A DNA stretch of 64,000 nucleotides, from NCBI GenBank assembly GCA_946811695.1, contig OX328123.1, forward strand, positions 11,530,698 through 11,594,697, given 5' to 3'. The position numbers and the translations under genes are program-made. The notes below the pieces were generated by a model. That model had not been told where the DNA came from and searched no databases. It saw only the letters and a program-made list of their open reading frames with translations. Source of the stretch: Gonocerus acuteangulatus. Taxonomy: Eukaryota > Arthropoda > Insecta > Hemiptera > Coreidae. The number at the start of each line of letters is the position of its first letter. Within the stretch, counting starts at the first letter, position 1. Below, piece after piece: positions 1-11,470 of the stretch.

Positions 1-1775
1 TTTTCTTAAAATATCCTATATAAATAAAATAAAGACATGAACTTAATAAATAGGTACACAAAAACTTCATATTTTCGTCTTTTGAACTGACGCAGGAAGA
101 GGATTCAGGACTGTAGGGGGACTTCCCCCTAGTGGTAGAAAGCGCTCCTAGCGGCGGCTTTGTGATCCAACTTCTGGGGGCTAATTCTATTGAAATATAG
201 TACAAAGTAAACCCCCTTTTCCGATAGACCGATTTAGCTCATTTTTGCAAAACTTCTTTCTTATGAATTACCCACGACGTATAACGAGTTTCGTTACAAT
301 ACCGCAGAAATTCGACCGGTAATTTGGGTCCACAGTAAACCCCCCCCCTTCTAATGGACCGATTTAGTTTATTAGTTTAGTTATTTTTACAACACATTTT
401 TCTCTGTAGATAACCACTACGAATACCAAGTTTCGTTGAAATATATCAAAGTCCGATTCGCAGGAACTTCGTCATCTTAGCGCGGTTCCGTTCTTATCCC
501 TAGTGTTTATGAAGGTATAGAATAGAAACAGTTATTACTTTGTTTAGATCAATAGCGAAACAGCTATCCAAATGAAATCCCAAACAAACCAGTCTTGAAA
601 GGTCTTGATTTACAATCTTACCTGTATGGGTCAGCTATCCCATAAGTCGAGCAGAAAGGCCTCCGCTCAGAGGCATTTGGAAAGCCTTGGGATCTTTCTC
701 TTTGAACGCTACATTTTCAACAATAAATTGATCTTCTTATTTTAGTTAATCTGTTTTATTGTCAAATACATTATAACAAGGAATAAAACAGACAAAAAGA
801 ACCGCTCGAATAAACGAAATCAATTACTTTAAAGTTTTAAGCACTTATTTCTCCGACTGACATCGCCTAATTAAAACTTTCTTTAGAACCTTTTTTGTAG
901 AGCATTTAGTAAGCTTTCGAATGGTAACCTTCTGCTTCCCATGATTGTCAACGGTTTTCGAGATACTGACGAAAGTATACAAAGTTACCAAAACTTTTCT
1001 TGTCTGTTAATAAAATATTTTATTCTAACCCTTCCTTTACTCCAAACGAAACCAAAATTTCAACTTATTAGTGTTGATGAAATTCGAACATGCAGAAAAG
1101 GTTTCAAATGAATCCCATAATTCTAAGTACCAAAATCAAAGACAAAAAGAACAGTTCGAATAAGCGAAATCAATTACTTTAAAGGTTTAAGCTCTTATTT
1201 CTCCGATTGACATCGCCTAATCAAAACTTTCATCAGAACCATTTTTGTAGAGCATTTAGTGAGCTTTCTAATGGTAATCTTAGGTTTCGCAAGATTCTCG
1301 ATCTTTTTCGAAATATTAAGGAAAGTATACAAAGTTACCAAAACTTTTTATGTCTGTTAATAAAATATTTTAGTCTAACCCTTCCTTAACTCCAAACGTA
1401 ACAAAAATTTCAACATATTAGTTTTAATGAAAGTAGAACATGCAGAAAATGTTTCAACTGAATCCCATGATTCTAAGTACCCAAACCAAAAACGGTATTC
1501 AAAAACTATTTTTCTAATTTTCTCGAAAACGGTTAAAGCTATCGCCTTTAAAATGGTTTTATTCGTTTTCCTAGCCCGATAAAACGAGTACTTACAAGCT
1601 TATGAACTCAAAAACGTAGGCGTTACGATTTTTTTGCGCGAATTTCGCCCCAAACGCCATCTTCCAGGGGCGGATTCTGCTGGTTAACGAACTTTACCTT
1701 TCAAATTGGAAGACGGATTTTTGTACCAAATTTCATCACAATCGGACCATTAGGGAAGCCAGAAATGAGCGAACA

Positions 1776-1831
<56 letters not shown>

Positions 1832-2140
1832 AATTTGAACCACCGTTATTTTCGATCTCTAGGAGTTCTGAAACGCGAAATTTTCTAGTCGGCACTTCCG
1901 GATTGTTTCATGAGATCAACCTTATAAGCGGGGTTCCTCCCTTATGGGGGAGGGAGGAACCGCGCTAAAAACTACGGCTGGCATGGTCAAGTAAGTGTTA
2001 AGTCCGGGTTAAACCCCCCCCCCCCTTCCGTTGGACCGATTTTGGTGGTTTACGAACTCGTTGAATCGTTTTTACTTGAACATTGTATACCAAGTTTCAT
2101 GACGAAAAAACAAAAACTCTGGCCGCTATCGTGTTAACGG

Positions 2141-2226
<86 letters not shown>

Positions 2227-2347
2227 TTTAACGGGGGTCATTTTCGGTGTCTACTAGGTAGGATCGATAAAGATTCGAAGAAATTTTTCAAAAATTCCGT
2301 CATGAGTGCAACCTCAATAGCTACTTTTCTTCAGAGGAAAGTGCTAA
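1..2347 (+). repeat. Dispersed family HA copy, interrupted by HB
   Basis: The left edge starts inside a member of a dispersed family (HA) also seen at 10254-11226, 18732-19320, 19481-20700 and 22257-23783. The recognisable parts are a segment ending in a gene-like rest GTGGTAGAAAGCGCTCC, then roughly 120-bp subrepeats with runs of C followed by TTCTAATGGACCGATTTAG, then a (CA)n(TA)n tract at 2140-2220, and a 3' end GGAAAGTGCTAA. The subrepeat is split at position 450 by an HB element and resumes at 1967. No coding capacity is visible; short frames through the microsatellite are IY repeats and are not genes. Confidence 0.75.
451..1966 (+). mobile_element. HB element, full length, nested in HA
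   Basis: This 1.5-kb element starts GTCCGATTCGCAGG and ends GGAACCGCGCTAA. A subterminal TTAGCGCGGTTCC (about 478-490) is the reverse complement of the 3' terminus. A (TA)n tract at 1780-1829 lies near the 3' end, and the last 35 bp can fold as a stem (GGTTCCTCCC pairing with GGGAGGAACC). The flanking HA sequence joins perfectly when the element is removed, so both ends are defined. Two diverged internal blocks (about 790-1130 and 1138-1500) repeat each other. There is no protein-coding region; subterminal inverted repeats, a 3' hairpin, CTAA and a microsatellite resemble non-autonomous Helentrons (HINE/DINE type), which is an inference. Confidence 0.65.
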
Positions 2348-2672
2348 AAAGGATTAATTAAGCAATCAGATCGTAAATCTTTAAGATCTCCAATTCATTG
2401 ATGTTTAAACATTTTTGAGCGACGAAATTCGTTGCGCTTAAGGCTTTTCGTTTTGTAGGCATTCTGGGACATTGTTTTTAGGTTCTTTAAAGTAGAGAAA
2501 TTAATGAAACCAATTTTAAGGTGATATATATATTTTTTTAATATGTTTATTTGGTACTTACCTATTAGCTTCAAAGCAGGTTAAAGAACCGGCTATCAGA
2601 GAAATGGATAATGTCCGGGTCAGAGATCTGGATCAACATGTCAATTGAGTTTTTGCCATTATGGCGACGGGA

Positions 2673-2817
2673 TTATCAACGATTTGGGTTGACTAGAGTT
2701 TAGATATAACATTGAGTGAGCAAAAACGCGTAGCAGTTCTGTTAATGGCAAAATTGCTATGCGTTTCCGCTCGCTCAAGGTTTTATCGAAACTCTAGTCA
2801 ATCCAACTCGTCGATAA
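2673..2817. repeat. Foldback MITE-like inverted repeat
   Basis: Two arms of about 60 bp (2673-2735 and 2758-2817) are inverted copies separated by a short spacer. Each contains GACTAGAGTTT and an AAACGC.TAGCA block. The same block occurs inside the three 8-bp-TSD MITEs (for example 8250-8310), so this foldback appears to be made from the interior of that family. Confidence 0.6.
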
Positions 2818-3109
2818 TACAGATCAAGTATGGTTTTTCAGTCAATAATGGACCGATATGCAATTTAACTTTGCTTCCTTTGTTTCGGTAAAATAATCAA
2901 CAAACTAGGAAATGGTGTAAAGGCAAACAATCTCGTAAACAAAACACCAATGTACAAATGAATTGTGTTCTAAACAGAAAGGGAACAAGACGGTTACTAT
3001 ATACACAATGGCCAATAGAATTACTCATAGGAATTGACCAATAGAAATGCGTTATTCATGATCCAGATCTCGTAACAAGACCCGTACCGTTTATTAAACA
3101 TATGTACAA

Positions 3110-3570
3110 TATAAGGTGATATCAGTAACCGTTTTCGAGAAAACTGGGAAACCTTTTTTTTTTTCTCTAATTTTCGGTTTGGGTACTTAAAACCGTTGGA
3201 TTCAGTTGAAATATTTTCTATATGTTTCATTAATTTAAATTAAGGGATTCAAGTTTTAGTTACATTTGAAGTTTAGGAAGTATTAGAAAGTAATATTTTT
3301 ATTAACAGGCCTGAAGGAGTTTTATGGTTTTCGTAAATATTTTTGAAACTGTAAGAACCTCGTGTTAAATCGACAGTAACCATTCGAAAACTTAATGAAA
3401 GCTATACAAACTTTGAAGTTGTGCTTAGAACTTTGAACTTGTTGGTTTTGATTATTTGAACGTTTCGTTTTGACTGTTTTCCTTAGTTCTTTTATTGCTT
3501 GTTATGTTTTAATCGCTTATTTCAGGATAATGCATTTTTCAGTGAAACAGGATTTGTAAAATGGAAACCA
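3110..3570 (-). repeat. Old, diverged HB fragment
   Basis: Read on the minus strand, this stretch follows the HB interior (compare 47690-48150), including TTCAGTTGAAA, TATTAACAG and a TTTTAATCGCTTAT region, but with many substitutions and indels. It lacks both HB ends and the microsatellite. Bases 2818-3110 and 3570-3960 show nothing else recognisable apart from a T-rich stretch near 3625-3672. Confidence 0.5.
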
Positions 3571-3962
3571 ATTTGTTGTTGTTTTAAATAAAGATTTCTG
3601 GGTATAATTCGTGGATGCTTTATTTTATTTTATTTTTTTTTTTTTTATTTTTTTATTATTTTTTTTTTTTTTAGCCAAATAATTAACCACGAAAGATTAT
3701 GACTATCTAATAACTGGAACTAGAAGTTGGACCAAGATAAAAATAGCGTCACTTTGTCTTCCTTTTGTCCCATGTATAGACTTATTCTTAATCCAAACCA
3801 CGAAACACCTGCTTACCTAAATATGAACCTCCTATTTACATTTTATAGAGTAATAGCCAAAATTAGAACAATTAATACAAATATGATAAAACTAAACTAC
3901 AAAAGCCATAAACCCTAATGAAATCTCTCCCATCTGCAATAGTAATCAGTTATAGGATATTT

Positions 3963-6459
3963 ACCATTTACTAGTAACATGCCTAATCTATAATCCATAC
4001 AGAACCTCCTACCTTTACTAGTAGCATGCCCAATCTATAATCCATACAGAACCTCCTACCTTTACTAGTAGCATGCCCAATCTATAATCCATACAGAACC
4101 TCCTGTCTTTACTAGTAGCATGCCCAATCTATAATCCATACAGAACCTCCTACCTTTACTAGTAGCATGCCCAATCTATAATCCATACAGAACCTCCTAC
4201 CTTTACTAGTAGCATGCCCAATCTATAATTCATACAGAACCTCCTACCTTTACTAGTAGCATGCCCAATCTATAATCCATACAGAACCTCCTGTCTTTAC
4301 TAGTAGCATGCCCAATCTATAATCCATACAGAACCTCCTACCTTTACTAGTAACATGCCCAATCTATAATCCATACAGAACCTCCTGTCTTTACTAGTAG
4401 CATGCCCAATCTATAATCCATACAGAACCTCCTACCTTTACTAGTAACATGCCCAATCTATAATCCATACAGAACCTCCTGTCTTTACTAGTAGCATGCC
4501 CAATCTATAATCCATACAGAACCTCCTGTCTTTACTAGTAGCATGCCCAATCTATAATCCATACAGAACCTCCTACCTTTACTAGTAACATGCCCAATCT
4601 ATAATCCATACAGAACCTCCTACCTTTACTAGTAGCATGCCCAATCTATAATCCATACAGAACCTCCTACCTTTACTAGTAGCATGCCCAATCTATAATC
4701 CATACAGAACCTCCTACCTTTACTAGTAGCATGCCCAATCTATAATCCATACAGAACCTCCTGTCTTTACTAGTAGCATGCCCAATCTATAATCCATACA
4801 GAACCTCCTACCTTTACTAGTAACATGCCCAATCTATAATCCATACAGAACCTCCTGTCTTTACTAGTAGCATGCCCAATCTATAATCCATACAGAACCT
4901 CCTACCTTTACTAGTTACATGCCCAATCTATAATTCATACAGAACCTCCTACCTTTACTAGTAACATGCCCAATCTATAATTCATACAGAACCTCCTACC
5001 TTTACTAGTAACATGCCCAATCTATAATCCATACAGAACCTCCTACCTTTACTAGTAACATGCCCAATCTATAATCCATACAGAACCTCCTACCTTTACT
5101 AGTAGCATGCCCAATCTATAATCCATACAGAACCTCATACCTTTACTAGTAACATGCCCAATCTATAATCCATACAGAACCTCCTACCTTTACTAGTAGC
5201 ATGCCCAATCTATAATTCATACAGAACCTCCTACCTTTACTAGTAGCATGCCCAATCTATAATCCATACAGAACCTCCTACCTTTACTAGTAGCATGCCC
5301 AATCTATAATCCATACAGAACCTCCTACCTTTACTAGTAACATGCCCAATCTATAATCCATACAGAACCTCCTACCTTTACTAGTAACATGCCCAATCTA
5401 TAATCCATACAGAACCTCCTACCTTTACTAGTAACATGCCCAATCTATTATCCATACAGAACCTCCTACCTTTACTAGTAACATGCCCAATCTATAATCC
5501 ATACAGAACCTCCTACCTTTACTAGTAACATGCCCAATCTATTATCCATACAGAACCTCCTACCTTTACTAGTAACATGCCCAATCTATAATCCATACAG
5601 AACCTCCTACCTTTACTAGTAACATGCCCAATCTATAATCCATACAGAACCTCCTACCTTTACTAGTAGCATGCCCAATCTATAATCCATACAGAACCTC
5701 CTACCTTTACTAGTAGCATGCCCAATCTATAATCCATACAGAACCTCCTGTCTTTACTAGTAGCATGCCCAATCTATAATCCATACAGAACCTCCTGTCT
5801 TTACTAGTAGCATGCCCAATCTATAATCCATACAGAACCTCCTGTCCTTACTAGTAGCATGCCCAATCTATAATCCATACAGAACCTCCTACCTTTACTA
5901 CTAGCATGCCCAATCTATAATCCATACAGAACCTCCTACCTTTACTAGTAACATGCCCAATCTATAATCCATACAGAACCTCCTACCTTTACTAGTAACA
6001 TGCCCAATCTATAATCCATACAGAACCTCCTACCTTTACTAGTAGCATGCCCATTCTATAATCCATACAGAACCTCCTGTCTTTACTAGTAGCATGCCCA
6101 ATCTATAATCCATACAGAACCTCCTACCTTTCCTAGTAGCATGCCCAATCTATAATCCATACAGAACCTCCTGTCTTTACTAGTAGCATGCCCAATCTAT
6201 AATCCATACAGAACCTCCTACCTTTACTAGTAGCATGCCCATTCTATAATCCATACAGAACCTCCTGTCTTTACTAGTAGCATGCCCAATCTATAATCCA
6301 TACAGAACCTCCTACCTTTACTAGTAGCATGCCCATTCTATAATCCATACAGAACCTCCTGTCTTTACTAGTAGCATGCCCAATCTATAATCCATACAGA
6401 ACCTCCTACCTTTCCTAGTAGCATGCCCATTCTATAATCCATACAGAACCTCCTACCTT
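3963..6459. repeat. 47-bp satellite array, about 53 units
   Basis: The unit of 47 bp contains TTTACTAGTAGCATGCCCAA and AATCCATACAGAACCTCC. Spacing between successive GTAGCATGCC motifs is exactly 47. Units vary at two linked positions: TAC or TGT before CTTTACT, and AGC or AAC after TAGT. TGT is always followed by AGC in the units I checked. Between about 4290 and 4900 TGT/AGC and TAC/AAC units alternate, giving a partial 94-bp higher-order period. The 3' part (6040-6440) carries a CATTCTATA variant at intervals. No ORF spans it, since 47 is not a multiple of three. Confidence 0.95.
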
Positions 6460-6806
6460 ACAGACATTATAAACATCCCTCCAGAAAACCTATTTATTTT
6501 CCTCAAAGATTTAAATGTATATCAAGCAAGAAAACTATACTATTTTACGATAGCGTCACTAAACCTACGAAAATTTGCTCTGAAATCTTGAAAATGTAAG
6601 ATGTTTTAGGCTCTAAGTATGGCATATCTTATTGCTATAATACTTTTATATTATGCTTTCATTGAGTTCCATGTCATGTTTTAATTTACTTTTGATTTCT
6701 GTTAGATGTTAATTTGTATTAATCTGTTAATTAGTAAGCACACACCCCTTTGTATGGGGCAATGCCCTAGAAACAAAGTATGTAAATAAAAAAAAAAACT
6801 AATAAC
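6460..6806. other. Unassigned stretch after the 47-bp satellite
   Basis: A/T-rich sequence with no supported gene. It ends GGGGCAATGCCC followed within 30 bp by an A-run (about 6789-6799), which could be the A-tail of a retroposon, but no target duplication could be defined. Confidence 0.3.
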
Positions 6807-7515
6807 CAGAGCCCGGAAGTTAGGCAAAATACCTTTTTTTTATCTGTCCGGATATAATGAAGAATCAAATAGAAATAAATATGGTTTCGTGCATTTAGGA
6901 AGTATAGAGACAATTTTTATTTTCCTTATTTTGGCTTCCGTTACCTATTTTAAGATTTAAAGCCTTTTGTTGCCTTTTATGGTCGTTTTGCATTTTTTTT
7001 TTTCTGCGATTTAAACATTTTAAGAAGCACACATTTCCCTTCATCGAAGACAAAAAAGGTTGCACAAATTAAGTTACATTTTGCAGTCACAAAAATCTAT
7101 TCGAAAGCTTGTTTTCCCAACCCATGTATTACACCTCTGTAAATAACAGAACCTTCCTTAGTAGAAGGAATGCACAAGCATAATGAATAGGAGGAAAGAG
7201 AGAGGATGAGAGAAGTACGACTCCTTCCTCACACCCCTTTTGCTAATTGGTAATTACCTGCTATTCCGGATTACGAAATAAGATAACGCAGAGGACGTTT
7301 TTCCATGATGAATAACATTTTTTCTGAGAAGGTCTATGACATTTGATACTTTTTTTACTTATTATAATGGCGTGTCAGCCCTTAAGGTCACTAACGCCAT
7401 TCCTGCGTATAGTAATTTTCATTATAATTCGGTAATAAGTATCAACATGTATACATTATTCAGTATTTCAAGTGCCTATTTGAACCTAAAATAAAAGTCT
7501 AACTTCCGGGCTCTA
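6807..7515. mobile_element. hAT-like non-autonomous element
   Basis: Terminal inverted repeats CAGAGCCCGGAAGTTAG (6807) and CTAACTTCCGGGCTCTA (ending 7515) bracket 709 bp without coding sequence. The flanks read CTAATAAC on the left and CTAATAAA on the right, a near-perfect 8-bp target duplication. An 8-bp duplication and a CAGAG terminus are typical of the hAT superfamily. No transposase is present, so it would need one in trans. Confidence 0.6.
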
Positions 7516-7960
7516 CTAATAAATGTTTTTAATCCTTTCCACATGTCACTATGCATAGAAAAGGAATAGCGCTGAGATGACGGACTTCCTGAACCACCTT
7601 TATGATTAAAACAACACAAAATATGCAATAATGTTAATGTTAGTCAGAAATCTGGGAAGTTCTTCCTAGTTCCTGAGGGATGGGCAAAAACTATTTCTCT
7701 TCCAACTATTCATTAAGGACTTACATTTATCTAGACGGCGTATTGTGTTGAAGGTCGTTTAAGGAGAATTCTACTGAGGAAACGTGATGGTCTGAATTGC
7801 TCTTTAGAGACAATTTGGTGGAGAACTCTCTCCTGGAAGTTCCTCGTTTAGCTTCCTTCAGCCAATTCAACTTCTGCCTGTGGCAACACTGTAGAATTTT
7901 CACAATTCCATATTCGTCTCCAGTGGGACAGTAATAATCAAGCCAAATTCTAACAATATT
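7516..7960. other. No feature recognised
   Basis: Single-copy-looking sequence within this window. I see no ORF, repeat or RNA signal that can be supported. Confidence 0.4.
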
Positions 7961-8691
7961 GGGTCTTTTTGCGAAGACCAGTTACTTTTGAAGTAGCAGT
8001 AGTGATTTTATCAGGGATTCAGCGCATGCGCATAGCTCCTTTGCCTTCCTATTGGAGGACTCCGATGAGCAATTGTATTGGTTCTTGCTGGGAGTAAAGT
8101 AACCTTCAACAGTGAACTAGCATTTGTTTGTGAAAAAGCTGTGTTTATTTTAGTGAGAAAAATGGGAATTAGTTCGCGATGCTCCTGACAAAGAAAAAGC
8201 GATTGGTTTCTTACTCGCAAAAATTAATAGAATTCTATTAATTTTAGCGAGTCGGATTGACTAGAGTTTTGATATCTTCTTGAGCGAGCGAAGCGAGCGG
8301 AAACGCATAGCAGATATGCCCATAATGCTAAATAAATGTAAAATATCCAAAAAAGAGAGAGAGAGAGAAAAAAAGGGATAAAATATGTGTTTTTACAAAT
8401 ATCATTGCTTATGTTATCCTTCATGACCTGTAAAACAGTTAACTTTAATGCTTAATAACTTTTTTCGTAGTTGAGAGAATTGATTTTGATCATATTAACC
8501 TTTTTACTAATAAATATTGCTTGCCATTATCTAATATGGATTATAACCTTAGATAACGTGTAAAGTAGTAATAGATAACCAGCAAAGAACCTGTAAGCTA
8601 ATCAGTAAGCTTATCAGCGAGTACGAGTAACTGTTATAAATCACTACTGCTACTTCAAAAGTAACTGGATGTGGTCTTCGCAAAAAGACCC
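7961..8691. mobile_element. MITE family M8, copy 1
   Basis: The 731-bp element is flanked by a perfect 8-bp duplication ACAATATT (7953-7960 and 8692-8699). The termini are GGGTCTTTTTGCGAAGACC and its reverse complement and extend to about 50 bp of inverted repeat; this copy lacks 6 bp in its left repeat compared with the other two copies. The interior carries GAGCGAGCGGAAACGCATAG motifs but no transposase. The 8-bp duplication fits hAT, P or Merlin superfamilies; the terminus does not decide between them. Confidence 0.85.
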
Positions 8692-8894
8692 ACAATATTT
8701 ATTATTATTGTGTATTTATAAATGACGCGTGAAAGAGCTATTTTTATAATAACTGTAATAAACGAAATAATGTTGGAGAAAGTACAGACATAGTAATGTC
8801 CGGCAAGCATAACTAAGCACATTAGTGATTTTTTTGGTATTTTTTTTTGCCCTATTTTGATTAATTTCATTTTAGTTTTTTTTATCTGTTTTAC

Positions 8895-8897
<3 letters not shown>

Positions 8898-8938
<41 letters not shown>
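8898..8938. repeat. (TA)n microsatellite
   Basis: Pure TA dinucleotides, followed directly by a diverged single monomer of the 249-bp satellite family (8939-9030, motif AAGTTTGGTCAAAATCG). Confidence 0.9.
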
Positions 8939-8941
<3 letters not shown>

Positions 8942-9030
8942 CGGATCATGACCTACCTGTGTTCGCAAGTTTGGTCAAAATCGATCAAACGGTCTGTCAT
9001 ATTTTATTAAAACAAGATAAGAAAACAAAA

Positions 9031-9788
9031 ATCCAACTCGCAGGAACTGCAGCATCTTAGCGCGGTTCCGTTCTTATCTCTAGACTCATTTAGAATGACT
9101 AAAATAGAAGCTGTTATTATTTTGGGTCCACGTTTCTAGAAAGGTCTTGATTTATGATCTTACCTAGATGGGTCGGCCAACCCTCCCTAGGAAGGACGCT
9201 AGGCAGTTGAAAAGCTATATCTTGGAAATCCATATCTCCAACATTTTATATATATATCTTTAGTCGAAAATTACACAATACATCCAGCATTTTTTATAAT
9301 TATTTTGTTCTTGATTACATGTCTTGAAAGACCGATAGGGAAAAAGGCCCATTGGCCAAAACCTATTGTCTTAAACTTTTAAAACAAGTTACATTTACTC
9401 TTAAAGTAGCTATTTACAATCTCTCTAACATTAAATTGTTTTTCTTATTTTTCTTAACCTGATTTATTATCAAATACATTATACAACTATAAGGAATTAA
9501 AGAATAACAAGGAATAAAAACAGACAAAAAGAACAGTTCGAATAAGCGAAATCAATTACTTTAAAGTTTTAAGCACTTATTTCTCCGATTGACATCGCTT
9601 AATCAAAACTTTCATCAGAACCTTTTTTGTAGAGCATTTAGTAAGCTTTCTAATGGTATCCTTCCGTTTCCCAAGATTCTCAACCTTTTTCGAGATATTA
9701 AGGAAAGTATACAAAGTTGCCAAAACTTTTTATGTCTGTTAATAAAATATTTTATTCTAACCCTTCCTTGACTCCAAACGTAACCAAA
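9031..9788 (+). repeat. HB element, 5' part
   Basis: It starts with the HB head (CAACTCGCAGGAACTGC, then TTAGCGCGGTTCC at about 9058) and continues through the HB interior to ACTCCAAACGTAACC, where it stops abruptly at a TATCGATA-rich segment. The microsatellite and the 3' hairpin end are missing. Confidence 0.7.
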
Positions 9789-9897
9789 AATAGTCGATAG
9801 TTACTATCGATATACCGTTAGTTCATGATTATCGATAGGAGCTATCGATAGTTCATGATTATTGTTAGGAGCTATCGATAGTCATGAACTATCGATA
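9788..9897. repeat. TATCGATA-rich palindromic segment
   Basis: Repeated copies of ATCGATAG and its complement, several in inverted pairs, form a small cruciform-prone block. A second block of the same words is at 42535-42625. Such words are common in terminal regions of non-autonomous DNA elements, but no matching ends were found. The following 9900-10190 has no recognised gene. Confidence 0.55.
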
Positions 9898-10253
9898 AAG
9901 TTATTACTTTTTTTTTAGAATTGAAGTTCTCAGCGTCTGGAGGGCTGTGGTATTAAATACTGACACGTCCGGTGAATTAAATACTGAAAAGTAACCGTCT
10001 GGTGAATACAACCAACTACATAATGTAGCCAGAAAATAACTTCGTTTTCCAGGTTCGTCTGTAGCTTCAGAATGTGTATTTTCAGCCGCTGGAAAAGTAA
10101 TTTCTGAGCAGCGGACCAGACTGAGCCAAAGAAAAGCGGAAATGTTGTTTTTCATTTCTGGTAATATATGCCTCAAGGATCATGGAAATTATTTCAGTTT
10201 GAAATAATTGCACTTTTTTGTGCATCTTGATATTTTTATCTTTGTAAATGCTT

Positions 10254-10374
10254 TTAGCACTTTCCTCCGAAGGAAAGTAGCTGTTGAGGTTGCACTCATG
10301 ACGGAATTTTTGGAAAATTTCTTCGAATCTTTATCGATCCTACCTAGTAGACACCAAAAATGACCCCCGTTCAA

Positions 10375-10415
<41 letters not shown>

Positions 10416-11010
10416 TATATAGTTATATATGTGTCCGTTAACACAATACAGGCCAGAGTTTTTGTTTTTTCGCCATGAAACTTGGAATGTAGTATTCCCC
10501 TATCAAATGATTGAACGAGTTCGTTAACCAACAAAATCGGTCCATGTAGAGGGAGGGTTTACTCCATAGCCAAAATAGTTATTTGCCAATACCAGCCATA
10601 ATATTTGTTATATTTCAACGAAACTCGGTATTTGTTGTGGTCAACTGAAGAGAAAAATTTGTTATAAAAATAAACCAAATCGGTTGACTAGAAGGGGGGG
10701 GGGTTTACTCCGGACTGAAATTACTAATTTCCTTATACCGGTCTTAGTTTCCGTTGTATTGCAACGAAACTCTGTATACATCCTGGCTATCTAATAAGAA
10801 AGAAGTGTTGTGAAAATGAACTAAATCGGTCTACTGGAAGAGGGGGGGGGGGGTGTTACTTTGTACTATGTTTTAATTGAATTCTTCCGCTTTCGACCGA
10901 CTTTGGTGGTTAACGAACTCGTTCAATCGTTTGCTAATTGAATGCTATATACCAAGTTTCGTGACGAAAAAACAAAAACTCTGGCCGCTATCGTGTTAAC
11001 AGACACACAC

Positions 11011-11085
<75 letters not shown>

Positions 11086-11226
11086 TATATATAGATATAT
11101 ATAAATTTTAACGGGGGTCATTTTCGGTGTCTACTAGGTAGGATCATAAAGATTTGAAGGAATTTTTCAAAAATTCCGTCATGAGTCGAACCTCAATAGC
11201 TACTTTCCTTCAGAGGAAAGTGCTAA
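10254..11226. repeat. Two HA fragments in inverted orientation
   Basis: 10254-10883 is the 3' part of HA on the minus strand (its TTAGCACTTTCC terminus at 10254, (TA)n at 10379-10412, then subrepeats). 10884-11226 is an HA 3' part on the plus strand, ending GGAAAGTGCTAA, with (TA)n interrupted by GCATAT between 10985 and 11103. Facing HA ends like this recur at 19481-23783. No gene follows in 11227-11470. Confidence 0.7.
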
Positions 11227-11470
11227 TATTGACATATTTACAATTGAGTACACTAATGTCACTCAATTGTTTTGCTTTCCCTGAACCTCTTCACTAACAC
11301 TAAAACTTTGTGGTATGGTATTAAATTTGAAATTGCCTTTTAAGTATTATTGCGACAGTTAGTTTTAAGTATTATTATTATTATTTGAATGGGAATATAG
11401 GAAAGTGGGTTCTTTTTTTTCCCTCGTTAACGCAAGTATAAATTAATTTAAATTGCATTATTACCTTTTT

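Noticed and set aside
3963..6459. CRISPR-like array
   Set aside because: The 47-bp units are contiguous without unique spacers, in a eukaryotic context; it is a satellite.
9904..10176. 90-codon minus-strand ORF as a gene
   Set aside because: No family resemblance in this or neighbouring frames, no conservation elsewhere in the window and a terminal lysine run from a T-tract.
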